Shown here one piece after another: positions 34,950 through 46,060 of a stretch of DNA of 64,000 nucleotides. The stretch comes from Phoronis australis. Lineage: Eukaryota > Phoronida > Phoronidae. The translations under genes and the position numbers were made by a program. A model generated the notes under the pieces. The model was not told the origin of the DNA. It saw only the letters and a program-made list of their open reading frames with translations, and did no database searches. Where the stretch lies: positions 96,067 through 160,066 of the forward strand of contig NMRA01000286.1 in NCBI GenBank assembly GCA_002633005.1, given 5' to 3'. How positions within the stretch are numbered: position 1 is the stretch's first letter; the number at the start of each line of letters is the position of its first letter.

Positions 34950-35561
34950 CATAGGCGGATTTAAGGGAGGGGGCAGCCCCCCTCTCCCTTGGCTGTGGCA
35001 AAAAAATAAAACAGCAAGAGCGTGAGGAAATATTGAGTTTATTAACTAACCCCGGTAATTATCATGCGGCTGAAACAATATTTAACGTGGCAGTTGTAGT
35101 TCGTGTGTGGGCGTGTGCGTGCGTGTGTGTGGGAGGCTCAGACCCTATTGTAAGTGTCGGAGCCAGACCATCGTTTTCCCTTTTTTTTTAGTCCTCCGTT
35201 TGTTTTTCATTGCAAGGTCCAATGGCGGATCTACAGGGGGGTTCAGGGGGTTCAACCCCCCCCCTCGGGACAGGATCAAAAATGAAAATTGAAAAAAATT
35301 TCGACAGAAAAACGAAATCAGCTACTAAAAACCACAAAAATCTTGCACAGGAGGGGGGAAACTCCCTCCCGACCTTCCTTCCGCTCGGCGCCACGCGTCT
35401 AGGATTCGCTCGAATTCTAACCCCCCCCCTTTACTGAAAACGTAGATCTGCCACTGAGGTCCACATTTTCAGAAATTCGAGCCCCCCCCCCATATTTTGG
35501 GCTGGATGCTCGACACAAAGTGTTGCCTCCCCTTATTAGTGATATCCTAGATCCGCCACTG
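34950..35561. mobile_element. Miniature element of the 5-bp-TSD family, copy 2 (612 bp with nested insert)
   Basis: Ends are CATAGGCGGATTTA and TAGATCCGCCACTG, flanked on both sides by TAATA (34945-34949 and 35562-35566). A second family member is inserted inside it. G-rich and C-rich tracts lie just inside the ends. Confidence 0.85.
35220..35456. mobile_element. Miniature element of the 5-bp-TSD family, copy 3 (237 bp), nested
   Basis: Ends are CAATGGCGGATCTAC and GTAGATCTGCCACTG, flanked by AGGTC on both sides (35215-35219 and 35457-35461). It lies inside copy 2, with the same homopolymeric G and C tracts. Frames across it are simple-sequence artefacts. Confidence 0.85.
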
Positions 35562-35566
35562 TAATA

Positions 35567-36054
35567 CTAGATATAGTGAAAGAAAAGTTATGAGCGTATC
35601 ACTGAAGTAATTTTCCTTGAGAAAACTCAGCACCCCTTACATGCGTTTTATTTTTTGAAAAATCGTGTGCATATTGATGTAATTATTATTCCTTGGTATA
35701 ACTTGAAGTAGACAGTTCCAATCACCTTTCGAGAACAGGTCTGTGCAAATGCATACTTCGGACCTTCGGCTTCAGCCTTCAAGCAAAGGTGTTCACCGGC
35801 ACACGCAGCAAATGGATGTACATGTGCGTGTCTTACCAACCACTACAGGGTGTTTTGGGTGTCACTTATGCATTCTTCTTTTTTCATTGAAATACTTAAT
35901 GTTAACATATCAGTTTCTATAACTCTATCCTTTTGCAAAAGTTTGCTCCCATCTTTTATTCAAATTGGCCTATGCCCTAAATTCTGAATATGAATATACA
36001 CATGTACACAAACATGTACAGTTCCATCGGTCAATTGTTGCATACATACAAAAT
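35567..36054. other. Intergenic, nothing recognised
   Basis: No exon or element with clear ends. Confidence 0.5.
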
Positions 36055-36812
36055 ACCTCGATTTCATATGAAAACGGGAGCATAACGTCATAGATGGCTA
36101 TATTCCAAATTTTATGAAAATCCGTTAAGGACCTTTAAAGATACAGAGGTAAATGTAAAAAACTAAAATTGCCACTAGGGGGCACACCGGTAGTCAGATC
36201 CGTCCAAAAGTCGTCGTCGTCCGTTGTGAACATCATATTAATACACTTGCTAAATTTAGTAAAGATCCTGTAAACGATTAAGAAGATACAGCTATGGGCG
36301 CAAAAAAACTGCCACTAGGAGGCGCCACAGTAGTCGAAGTCGTCGGAAAATCATCATGAGCTGTCCTCTATCTTCATAGTTAGAACGTCCACAATTTTTA
36401 CAATCATCCTTAGAGCGGCTTGGTTGATAGAGGGGGGACGTAAATAAATATACTCCAAACAGTAAAAATGGTCAGCAAAATACATCGAATCCATCCCAAA
36501 ACGGGAAGAGAGCGTCATCTCACCAACAGATGCCTATACGCCAAATTTTACGAAAATCCCGGCCGAGGAGGACCTTTGAAGATACAGAGGTAAACGCAAA
36601 AAAATAAAATTGCCACGAGGGGGCACACTGGTAGTGGGGTCCGTCCGAAATTTCGCTTATGCCGTCCCATCCATAAAAGAAACACGTGCAAAATTTCATG
36701 AACACATGACAAACGGTTAATTTTCGAGATAAAGCAGCGGACGCCGCCCGGATGGACGGACGGACGGATATGACGCATAATACATCCACATATAAATAAG
36801 TGGGCGAATAAA
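36055..36812 (-). mobile_element. Dispersed repeat family P copy
   Basis: Minus-strand copy. It contains the CCACTAGGGGGCACACCGGT and CCACTAGGAGGCGCCACAGT blocks, then the hairpin-like end near 36775-36810 (ACATCCACATATAAATAAGT). Open frames in it are not conserved between copies. Confidence 0.75.
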
Positions 36813-38385
36813 AACTAGCTTGAGACTGGTATCACTAAAACACTTCAGAACTAAAAAAGTGAACTGAATTGAATTTCACGCCTTTTAGATCAGCAGTCAT
36901 AGGTCTGTCGTCCAAAAGACAAGTGACTTTTACTTAACCGTTTAAATTGGAGTCAATAAATTTTACTTTTAGTTCACGGAATACATTGCAATGTGTAATT
37001 GAGGCAGGTGTTTTACATCTATTAAAATAATTTACAACTGAAGTCAAATAGAATATGTTTTAATTTTCTTAATTCATTGAATACATTCTTATTAGGAAGA
37101 AGGTGGTACATGTTCTCTGTGCTATAAGTCAGAGATACACCATTAATGTACACGCGCCTTCTTTTTTACCTAAAAAGTTCACAGACGTAACGTGCTTCGT
37201 CAGTGCACGATTTGTTCACCATGGTCTGATTATCAGAATTGAAAGCGGGGCAGCCCGGGGAATCTGAAACAGATAACGTGATTAAGTGTCAAACAATAAC
37301 CAGTAAGGATGTCGACGTTCCGCAAGAAATGAAGTGCAAACTAGTCGCTAAACCAACCCTTAAACTGTTTAAGAGTTGAATATTGGCTAGGGGCAAACTA
37401 GCTTCTCACTGTTTCACTAGGCATACTCAAATCCGAAAGGAAAATGTTACCATGTAAGGCAGCATCCAAAATCTTAGGACGAGGATAAAAAGGAAAAAAT
37501 GGTGATAATGACAGTGATAAAAATTTCATAGTATTTTATAATAATGCACTTCAAAAATACTGGACTTGAATGTAATAAAAAGTCATTCATCATCTTTTAT
37601 TGAGAAAAAATACTTTACAAGACAAAAGTAATCCGACAAAATATCGAGATGGCAGTTCATTCTGTTAACAGTAAAAAACTAGTAGGCGTAATAACTATTA
37701 TGGCGGCAAACTCTAATTACATAGTAGCTTAGCCAATCTTTGTCTGGATACTTTTGGCATGTACTGTTATTCCTTGTTGATAAAACACGAACGAACTGAG
37801 CGGACGAAAATCTTCCAAAACTTCTACTGCTCAACAGAATACCATCGAAGGCTGTAAGTTGGTTCTACAAATGTCTGTTGTATATAAATAATTGTCTGGA
37901 TAACGCCGCGTTTCATCGCTATGTTACACAATACCTTAAATAGATTGTAAGAAACCTTTACAACGACCGCAAAACAAGATTAGTTTAATTGTGAAAGTAA
38001 CAGATAAACTTCCATCATACTCTTTAAAAGAAATAGTTTAAACAACAAAGCTGTATTTTTACTCAATAACCGAGCCATAACCCCTCGATATAATCGTAAC
38101 CAAGCAAAGAAGCTGTAGAGGTTGACAAGATAAGTAAGAAAGCTTATGTTAGCTTTTACTGTCAGTTCCTGTGTCTACGTGTATATCACACTCCAGCTCA
38201 TTACACTCTGCATTTCTGTTGTACTTCTTTGTTTCATTCTCAGTCATACTTCAGAAATGAACGTTTATAACGAACTTAATTGCGCTTTGTTTTCCTATCT
38301 GGGAACTTAGCTAGTTGGTCCCATCTGCAAGACTACCTTCGTTTATCCAGACGGTGATCAGTCGAAAATAACTCAGATAGAGCCA
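36813..38385. other. 3' flank of the TLDc gene, nothing recognised
   Basis: AT-rich, no exon recognised. The phrase TGTTTAAGAG.TGAATATTGG at about 37367-37386 also occurs near 31380-31400, hinting at an old repeat. Confidence 0.45.
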
Positions 38386-38387
38386 AT

Positions 38388-38433
38388 GATGTGTGTGTGT
38401 GCGTGCGTGTGTGCGTGCGCGCGTGCGTGTGTG
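38388..38433 (+). repeat. (GT)n/(GCGT)n microsatellite
   Basis: Alternating purine-pyrimidine run of GTGTGT and GCGTGCGT, directly before a tRNA-like segment. Confidence 0.95.
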
Positions 38434-38472
38434 TAGCTCATTGGATAGAGCGTAGGTCTAAATCTTACCAAC
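38434..38472 (+). other. tRNA-like 5' half (D arm plus possible anticodon arm)
   Basis: TAGCTCATTGGATAGAGC has an A-box consensus and a perfect four-pair D stem (GCTC/GAGC). The next bases can form a five-pair stem with a seven-base loop. No B box follows, so this is a SINE or tRNA fragment, not a functional tRNA. It overlaps the last codons and stop of the minus-strand TLDc frame. Confidence 0.4.
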
Positions 38473-38961
38473 AACGCTCCACACTTCAACGTCGTCCCAT
38501 TCAACCGACGAGCCACAGCCGAGATCACCATTGTACATCGAAGGAAGACAGGAGCCTTTCTCCGACGTATCACTAAAGAAGACCAGGTCGGAACTAAAGG
38601 ATGGACCAGAGCCCGATAAATGGTTCACAGCTGGGTTTGATGGCGTTATGTTGTACCTGGCTGATGTGCATTCTTGCCCACACAATCGGAACACGAATGC
38701 ATTACTATCTTGCGTGTCGACACTGGGGCTACTTGCCCAGGAGAGGGATGTATAACCACCGTAGGTGATTCCTCTCGTTGGGTCTTTTCCAATAGAGATG
38801 GTAGAGCCCTTATTGTCGCATTTGCTGTGAAATTCTGCAGGCGTCATACCGTCGCGGGATGCCTGGTACAGCAGCTTGAATGACTTTCCCGGGAGCCAAT
38901 TTCGTAGCTGCGCTGCAGTGGTCTGTAGTCAGCAGATTCGAATCCAGAACACCCCCGATAC
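38458..38961 (-). CDS. TLDc/lectin-like gene exon 2 (TLDc domain)
   Basis: The acceptor attttag at 38962-38968 gives G+GT, restoring Gly in phase with exon 1. The first frame (IGGVLDSNLLTTD) must shift by one base between about 38905 and 38925 to reach the TLDc frame, which ends EVWSVVGKI and TAG. An alternative acceptor, ctgcag just after the shift point, would also restore frame but would drop the LDSNLL segment. Confidence 0.72.
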
Positions 38962-39818
38962 CTAAAATTCAAATGGAGCAAAGTGAAGCTGGACACTGTA
39001 TTTTTCATCCCTGGAATTTAAAATCAAAGCTATTAGAAAGGCTGTACAAGCAATGTTAGTTCGCATGATTTTTATTTCAGGAACAAGTTCACAGTGAAAC
39101 GTTAAGTTTATTCACTAAAAGAGAACATTACTGAAAATGTCACTAACAATAAAAACCGACTGGTCTAAAGTCTTAAGATAAGACAATAATGAAACACGAA
39201 AAATACTTTGTCAGTAAGATTCTAATAGAATTCTTAAACAATCTCAATGTTGCATGTTTGATAGTCATTCATCCTACTGACTAAAGATTTCCTCTAAAAG
39301 TGTTACACTGAAAAGTTAACCCTACTGGACATAACTTTACCAGTCTCCTTTGCAGTAGCCCATAATATGGTGACGTCATTTGTCAGCGATTCTTGACCCA
39401 CCAAAGACTTGAAGCGATGGGAGTCCATAGAAGCTACGCGAGAATTTTCTTCCTGGCATTTTCTTTTCGCGCTTTCCCAATCCACTGATACCTTGCTCAG
39501 TTTGAAGCACGAATGTTCAATGTAACGAAATTCGCTTGGACAATACAGTTTATTCAAAATGAGTTCAAGGGAGGAAAATGACTTTTCGTTTTGATATTTC
39601 CCTTCCACAATGGGTAAAATCATATCAAGCATTTCTCTAAATTCCGTAATGGTTTCTAAAACTTCAGATTGAAAGCTCCGGTTCCTTTTTTCTTCTCCTT
39701 TTAGTAAGCTGATGACTGACTCTTCGAGAACAGATCTCTTCACGGCGGCCGAAGCCACCGGGAGAGGCGCATTTTGAGTATTCAGCACAAACAGTACGAG
39801 GAGACAAGTACTGAACAT
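38458..39818 (-). CDS. Secreted protein with partial C-type-lectin-like segment and TLDc domain, two exons, probable frameshift
   Basis: Exon 1 has a signal peptide (MFSTCLLVLFVLNTQ, then a small-residue cleavage region). A charged helical stretch follows, and then a C-type-lectin start: CPSEFRYIEHSCFKL...W..AKRKCQEENSRVASM. After a phase-matched intron, exon 2 begins IGGVLDSNLLTTD, typical of the sequence before TLDc domains. About 10 codons later the TLDc frame (RNWLPGKSFKLLYQASRDG, FHSKCDNKG, YGGYTSLSW, DDVEVWSVVG) is one base out. Only the first half of a lectin fold is visible, so lectin activity is doubtful. TLDc is best known from cytosolic proteins; secreted TLDc proteins with extra domains are common in marine invertebrates as far as I recall. 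Function is unknown and immune recognition is only a guess. Confidence 0.7.
39341..39818 (-). CDS. TLDc/lectin-like gene exon 1
   Basis: 159 codons plus one base, from ATG at 39818 to ...WATAKETG and donor gtaaag. It contains the signal peptide, the helical neck and the first cysteines of a C-type-lectin-like domain, through to ILWATA where WIGL is usual. Confidence 0.8.
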
Positions 39819-40748
39819 TTTTACTATTATAATGTAATCAAAAAGTTCTTAGACAAATACAAAGCGATCCCTTCACAATACCAAAGAGCAACAATTATCC
39901 TCAACACTGTAATGGTACAGTTTCTGGAGTTTGTGAGGAAGACTCAAATGTATCGCCTTTTAAGTCTCAAGCATCTCCAAATGATAGATCCTACATGCCA
40001 GTCAAACTAATTGCTCCAGCCAATCAGAGCGCTAAACACGTACACTTCAGGATAGTGTTTGATCATTCTAACTCAAACCCTGCTTGCGATCGAAAGAGCA
40101 GACGGTTTTAGGATGGGCTTGGGGCCCTTGCATTCCAGAACAATTCATTACGAGAAAGAACGAAGGTCAATGGCGGTAGCTAATATTAAAGTATTTAACA
40201 TACTTCAGGATCAACTGAAAAAGTGCCCGGTGAATAAAAAAATACAATCAAAGTGAAAGAAGTTCACTTTCCTGTTTCACAAATAACATAATTTTATTAT
40301 TTTATGTGTCAGAATCTAATAAATATTAACCATTAATGTGGCAATTAATCCGCCTTCCATAAAAAAACAGCTTTTGAATTAGTCCACTTACCTTTATGAA
40401 AATTGCAGTAAAAAATTTTCTTAGCCAAATTTCAGGGGAATTTAGGATTTCTATTGAACTGACAGTTCCTGATTGCTTGAGACAAGTAGTCTTGACATTG
40501 CGTATCATGTTATGCGCCGGGCGCGAGTTTATAGCTGGTTTAAACATGAGAGTACAACAACAGTTTTGACTTACAGAAAGATGGCCTCGTCGACAACCAA
40601 AGGCAGTTTCTAAGCTAAAACTCGACAATTAGTTGACACTGGAAAAAACCTTCGAATGCAGTAAAATTCCTACCACCTGTTGCGCTATGAAACCCATGCT
40701 GTAGATCAGCAGGGCATTTAGCCTTAGCGTCACCGAAAACAAGAGTAC
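39819..40748. other. 5' flank of the TLDc/lectin-like gene
   Basis: No exon recognised. A promoter is expected here, but I see no clear core element. Confidence 0.4.
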
Positions 40749-41071
40749 CATGGGCGGATCCAGGATTTTGAGTTAGGGGAACCAGGGCACAGGAATAACC
40801 AGAATTTCGCCACACGCGCGCGCCCAGCCTAAAATGTAGGGATGCAAGGGTCTCGGGTTTTTGGGTTGGTTGACCTTATTTCTAAAATTTCTAAAAAAAG
40901 GGTAAACGAGGCTTGTTCAAGACCCCTGCATTGTGCAATCGCCCCCCGAGCTCCCTGGGTGCGCACATATGGTAGTCGGCAATTCGCACCCCGAACTACC
41001 AAATGGTATCTGGGAGAATTTTAGGGGGGTCATGGCCCCCTTGCCCCCCCCCCCCCCTAAATCCGCCACTG
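40749..41071. mobile_element. Miniature element of the 5-bp-TSD family, copy 4 (323 bp)
   Basis: Ends are CATGGGCGGATCCAGG and AAATCCGCCACTG, flanked by AGTAC on both sides (40744-40748 and 41072-41076). A run of about 16 C residues sits just inside the right end. Confidence 0.88.
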
Positions 41072-41637
41072 AGTACAACGATAAACTTGCACTGGTACAT
41101 GTGAACGATTGCTGCACTGCGTTCTGCAAAGCAAATTTCTTGCGAGAAAACCGGGATCACGCAAATATTCGCGAGGTGTCGCAGGCCCATGCATGATAGC
41201 AACACTAGCTATACTTGCCAATCAATATCTTGGGTATATATAACACAACCCCGTTTGATACGAACTAGTGAAATCTGTGATCGAACCTTGATGTGACAAT
41301 GGGCTGATGTAACCTTAGTGCAACATTGCTTCCCCAGGTCCAGATTGATTATGTAGTTCTATATGTTAGACCTGACAGTTCGGGGATTTATGATCACAAC
41401 TATAATATGGTGAATTGATTGCTATAATAGGCTTGCAAAGAACTTCCACCATCATGGATGGAGAACAATTGGGGTCCCACATTTTTCAAAAACCCTTAGT
41501 ATGTTTTCCTATTACTAAAATGTAGTCACTACATGAAATACTGAAAAATAGTCAGTTTTGAATTTAGGCACCGGTGTTAATGAAATGAACGTGAATTAGT
41601 GTTCAGTTTTTTTTTACATGCCATCTGTTGGTCACAT

Positions 41638-41652
41638 CACGTGACCTATAAA
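41638..41652 (+). promoter_or_regulatory. Possible promoter: E-box next to a TATA-like motif
   Basis: CACGTG at 41638-41643 lies four bases from TATAAA at 41647-41652, before a GC-rich stretch. No gene is recognised downstream, so this is suggestive only. Confidence 0.25.
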
Positions 41653-42119
41653 TGAGTGTCGTTTTCAGTGGCAGTGGTCGGCGGCCGGGGACATCGTGTT
41701 GTTGGCGTCTTCTGCTGTGCGGCACTAAAAGTGTCTGTTGAAATTTACACTCACCACAGCTTCGCAATACAACGCAACAAATGTATTGTTCAAAACAGAA
41801 ATATTTTCGTAGTTTTAGGGCCAAAAGTCTCGTTCACGTCCGAACTAAGCCGAAACTTAGAATTCGAGCACTGGAATACCAACTCCCGCACGTAACCTAT
41901 GTATTCTATTAGAGCTTGCTACCCCGAGACCAGCCGCGAGAACTGAGGGCCCTCTTGGAAAACAGTGTTGTCACTGAAGAGACCACCTTCATTTTAAATA
42001 TAACAATAAATTAATAAAAGTTTGCATTGAGACTTTCCGGCTAACTGGTCGACTGAGTTTTCGTCGAGAGTTGAAGTTATCAAATCATGCCTATTTTTTG
42101 CTTCATTTTCATTTTGTTG

Positions 42120-43083
42120 AGGTACGGTCTATACAGTCAACGATTTCTCGGAAAAGTTGGTCAACAAACCCGACAATTGCACCGACTTGTGGCCCTGGGT
42201 GGATACCGGCAGTAGTTTGGCTACTGATGTCTTTTCAGCTCCAGTCGTAGAACCACTTTCGACAACCTATCATACTACATGCCAGGAGTTTTTCAACAAG
42301 GCATTTTGGGTGTTAAAATCTTGTTACGGTATTTTACGGAAAGAAGTGACTTTTGGTTTCTGAGTGCTTGGTGAACAGTAAATGTTTATCTGTAATTTAA
42401 AAAAAAATAAAGTTTACCTTGTAAAAGAACCCAATCCAGTACATGTACTTCATGTTGCTGACTGTGTATTTGCCAATTGCCCCGCTCTTAACGCACTGTC
42501 CCAATTTTTGGAATTTTTTTCCGTCATCCCGCCACACCATCTAAATGTCAAACTTCTTGACATCTTCAACTACTTTCCAGTTTTCGGCATTTGTTTGTTA
42601 AAAATTATCACATCTCAGGAAAGACCATTCTCGTATATCGTTTAAGTATATGTAATAAACCTGTGAAAATTAGGTATATTTTTGTGACATCTCTCCTTGT
42701 AAATGTACTGTTTCGCTATTAGAAGCAAAATGTTAAAAAGAAAATCATGTGTCTCGTAAAGTCCAAGAATAACTCGATCGTTGATTGTTGATTCATTCCT
42801 TGAAATATTTTTACAATCTTGGCCTCATTTTAGCGTTCGTCGATTTACTTGTCGAGAGTACATTAAATCACTGTTCCTGGATTTTGAAATGGGCCATGAG
42901 AATTATTCACTCAAAATACCTGCACCGTCACCAGTTTTGTGTCGTATGAACAGCAAGTGCAATGTGCATCCACATACAAATAATGTGGACCCGTCAAACT
43001 ATGCGTCTATAAAGAAGCAGTTAGCTAATTGTCTTCAGAATTGCAAACCGAATTCCGTTGAACAAGTGAATATGCATTGGTGA
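42120..43083 (+). other. Coding-like patches of unknown origin
   Basis: Three plus-strand frames (ending at 42363, 42645 and 43083) have more balanced codon composition than their surroundings. Examples are NKPDNCTDLWPWVDTGSS and VLCRMNSKCNVHPHTNN. They are in different frames with stops between, and I recognise no family. They could be a decayed gene or retrocopy, or chance. Confidence 0.25.
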
Positions 43084-43918
43084 ACAGTATTAGACAACTG
43101 AATAGCTCAATGGTTACAAAATATTACTACTTTTTTCAAAATATCAGGCACCCAAACCCCAGAAAATTCGGTTTGCTTTGGAACACCGTATATCGGAATG
43201 GCTGAGTGGATTCATTTTAACTTTCACATAGTATGCGTCATGTAGTGTTCAAAATGTTCCATTTATGTATGAGATACTATAAAAATTATGACTTTTCGTG
43301 TTTCATGAAAATACTTAGACGTTAGATAAATCAAAAACCAAACGAAAACTGTGACAGGATTTTTGAGACTTTAGCTTCAATATGTATATCAAAATTTCGT
43401 TGTTTAGCTGAAAATGTACCTTTCTTTTTTCCGAATTTTCCAAAAATTCATGATCGCGTGCTCCACTTAACGGCAGAGTGACATAAAGTCTGAAGTTGAA
43501 TTCTACAAATTTTCTGCTTACAGAAAATATATAATTTCACGAAGCTAAGATATAAAGTTTTGTAGATATTCGGCTAAATATACGGACTAGTAGATAGGTT
43601 TCGAGATATCTATAACTTCCTTTTGCCGACTCTATTCATGATCGCTCGCATTTAACTATGAAGTCTCCGCAACGCACTCGTGCTTCGCTTGCACTCACAA
43701 CTTGTGACTGAAAAAGTTTCCGCGGTTTTCAAAACCTAGAACATAATTTCGATGAAAACATCGATTACACCCACCCCAGGTGAAACTACTGCCAAGCACA
43801 ACGTTGTCACCAGATATCAGTCTTCATCACTAGGCGATTTTACTTTTGTGTCATAACCTCGTCTATTTCGTCGTCCGCCCGCCTAAATCATCAAAATGCA
43901 AGTACGGATTCTAGAAAC

Positions 43919-44340
43919 TATGGACAGGTGGCTTAAATTAATTAACCGATATTACAATATTCGTGTTCATTAAAAACGTACGCTGCAAGCGGTATTCTGT
44001 AAGCTTTATTAATCTGAATTTGAAGACATACTTTGTAATTCGTCAATCGTAACCAAGCGTACACATTCTCAACGTTCAAGGCGACCCACATTGCTACCTG
44101 CTTTTATGGGACTGCTGTGTACATACTAGCGCTCACGTGAGCCACTCCCACGGCACGCGCCTTCTTTATAAATGTAGTACTGTGGACAGGTGGCTACAAT
44201 AGTCGTGTTCATTAAAAACGTACGCTGCAAGCTGTATGTTGAATGCTTTAAAGATATATTTTGTAGTTCGTCAGTCGTATCCGGGCGTTCACACGTCTAC
44301 AGCTACCTCAGTGCCGTTTATCGGACTGCCCACAGAAATA
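43919..44340 (+). repeat. Diverged tandem duplication
   Basis: TGGACAGGTGGCT, TCGTGTTCATTAAAAACGTA and the cgctgcaag segment recur about 242-262 bases apart. The first copy has a roughly 20-base extra segment. Similarity continues through GTA.TTCGTCA.TCGTA.CC. Confidence 0.8.
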
Positions 44341-44437
44341 AGCCCCGTCTTTGTAAGTTGAGATGACCATAAATTAAGCTACCGGCAATACTAAAACCAT
44401 TTGCTTTCATTTTAGTATACTACCATGATTGCGTAGC

Positions 44438-45162
44438 TAACAGAACAAGAGCAACGCAGAGCCGTTGAAATGCGCCCACGAATGCACCACGAACGGGGTG
44501 CGCTTAGGGTTGATTATTCAGTGCTTCATAAAAATGGCCACTACATCCGAACGTGGCGTCACTTCTCTAATAAAAAAACTTACTATTTACCAAATTTCAT
44601 AAAAATATGTCAAGGACTTTCAAAGAAACAAAGGAAAACGGAAAAAAGTGAAGTTTCCACTAGGGGGCACAGTCGTTGCCTGTTGTTAGCTTCATATAGA
44701 TACACTTTAAATATTAATAAAGATTCTGCAGTGGGTTACTGGAAAACAAAACAAAACTACCACTAGGAGGCGCCACAGTAGTCGAAGTCATCGTCAACCG
44801 TCCTCTTCACACTGACAACAAAATCATCCTTAGTGGATTGGTTGATAGAGGCCGGTGGATTCGAAAACAGCAAAATGCCCACTAGATGACGCAAAATACC
44901 TCGATAGCGTCATCTCACCAATAGATGAATATACCGGTATTCCAAATTTTGAAAATCCGTTACTACGGACCTTAGAAGATACAGAGGTAAATGTAAAAAA
45001 CCAAAATTGCCACTAGAGAGCACACCGGAAGTCAGATCCGTCCGAAAACCGTGGCCGTCCGTTGTCAACATCATGGAAATACACTTGCCAAATTTAGTAA
45101 AGATCCTGCAGGTTTAAGAGATACAGTTATGGGCACAAAAAATCAAAACTGCCACTATTATA
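44438..45162 (-). mobile_element. Dispersed repeat family P copy
   Basis: Minus-strand copy. It begins AACAAGAGCAACGCAGAGCC (the family's right end, reverse complement) with ATGCGCCCAC, and contains the CCACTAGGGGGCACAG and CCACTAGGAGGCGCCACAGT blocks. The hairpin end is missing. Confidence 0.75.
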
Positions 45163-46060
45163 GGTGGGTTACCTGGTCTTTCGAGTCCAACCTGGATATT
45201 AATCTTGAAAATGTGTCAATAATTAACCAAAGAGCTAGACGTAGAAAAATCACCTGGTACATTAGAGAACAATCCAACTTTGAACCAAAGAGTTGTCTGA
45301 CGAAATGGTGCTATGATGCTCGGCAACCGGAATGCGACAAAATGTCAGGATCAAATTTTCGAAAACTTCAATTTCACCTTCGTCGCATGGCAACCACTCA
45401 ACGCCTCCGAATCGCAACGTCTTTAAGGGTTGCAAAACCTGAAGAGACATTTGAATGTCCGTTTTCTATCCTTATCGCTGTTCCGGCTGTATTGGAATCT
45501 GGCCCGTATTGGAATTCCAATACGGGCCAGATTCCAATACGGGTCGGAGCATCGCCATTCGAGTAACGCGGAACAAAACTATGCCGATAAACGATTTTAC
45601 GATGGAGCTATCGTAGTGAGCCACGTTTTCATTGGAGCGCGCTTCTTGTCTGCGTGAATTAGGCGTATATGAGTAGTCCCGCAGCTGTTCTTCGGAAACA
45701 GAACATACCCGGCGAGATATTTTTCGACGCTGTGGAAGACTCATATCTTCATCTAGTAAACGGCACTGCGGGTAAGACCACTTACCATGCAGCAACGGAC
45801 TGGCGCACACCGCCAGACTGAACCAGTACCGCGAAGTCCTGGACTTCACTGATCATAGTATTCACCACCCGATCTTTACTCAGCACAGTGCATAAAAGCG
45901 AGGTTAAGGGCGTCCTCATGAGTGTCCACCTACTGGTACACCTCAAACAAGACCACGCCAGAGGCCGGCTTGACTCCCACCCACAAGTCTACAAACGATC
46001 ATTTAAGAAAATGGTCAACACTTTATGCGGGATTTGGAGATTAACTTAGAATCTACGGAC
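45163..46060. other. GC-richer patch of unknown origin
   Basis: Open frames exist on both strands (plus to 45566, minus 45849-45472), but both cross the long palindrome and neither resembles a family I know. Base composition differs from the flanks, so it may be a decayed mobile element. Confidence 0.35.
45489..45540. repeat. 52-bp perfect palindrome
   Basis: 26-base arms centred on GGAATTCC at 45511-45518, with no loop. Each arm holds GTATTGGAAT once complete and once as CGTATTGGAAT, so it is a repeat within a palindrome. Confidence 0.97.

Noticed and set aside
35107-35437. Gly/Pro-rich open frames on both strands
   Set aside because: They are translations of homopolymeric G and C tracts inside nested miniature elements.
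41656-41895. 79-codon frame after the E-box/TATA pair
   Set aside because: No recognisable domain and no splice continuation, so the promoter-like motif alone does not make a gene.
45051-45566. 171-codon plus-strand open frame
   Set aside because: It starts in a family P repeat and runs through the 52-bp palindrome. Its end is a translated inverted repeat and no domain is recognisable.
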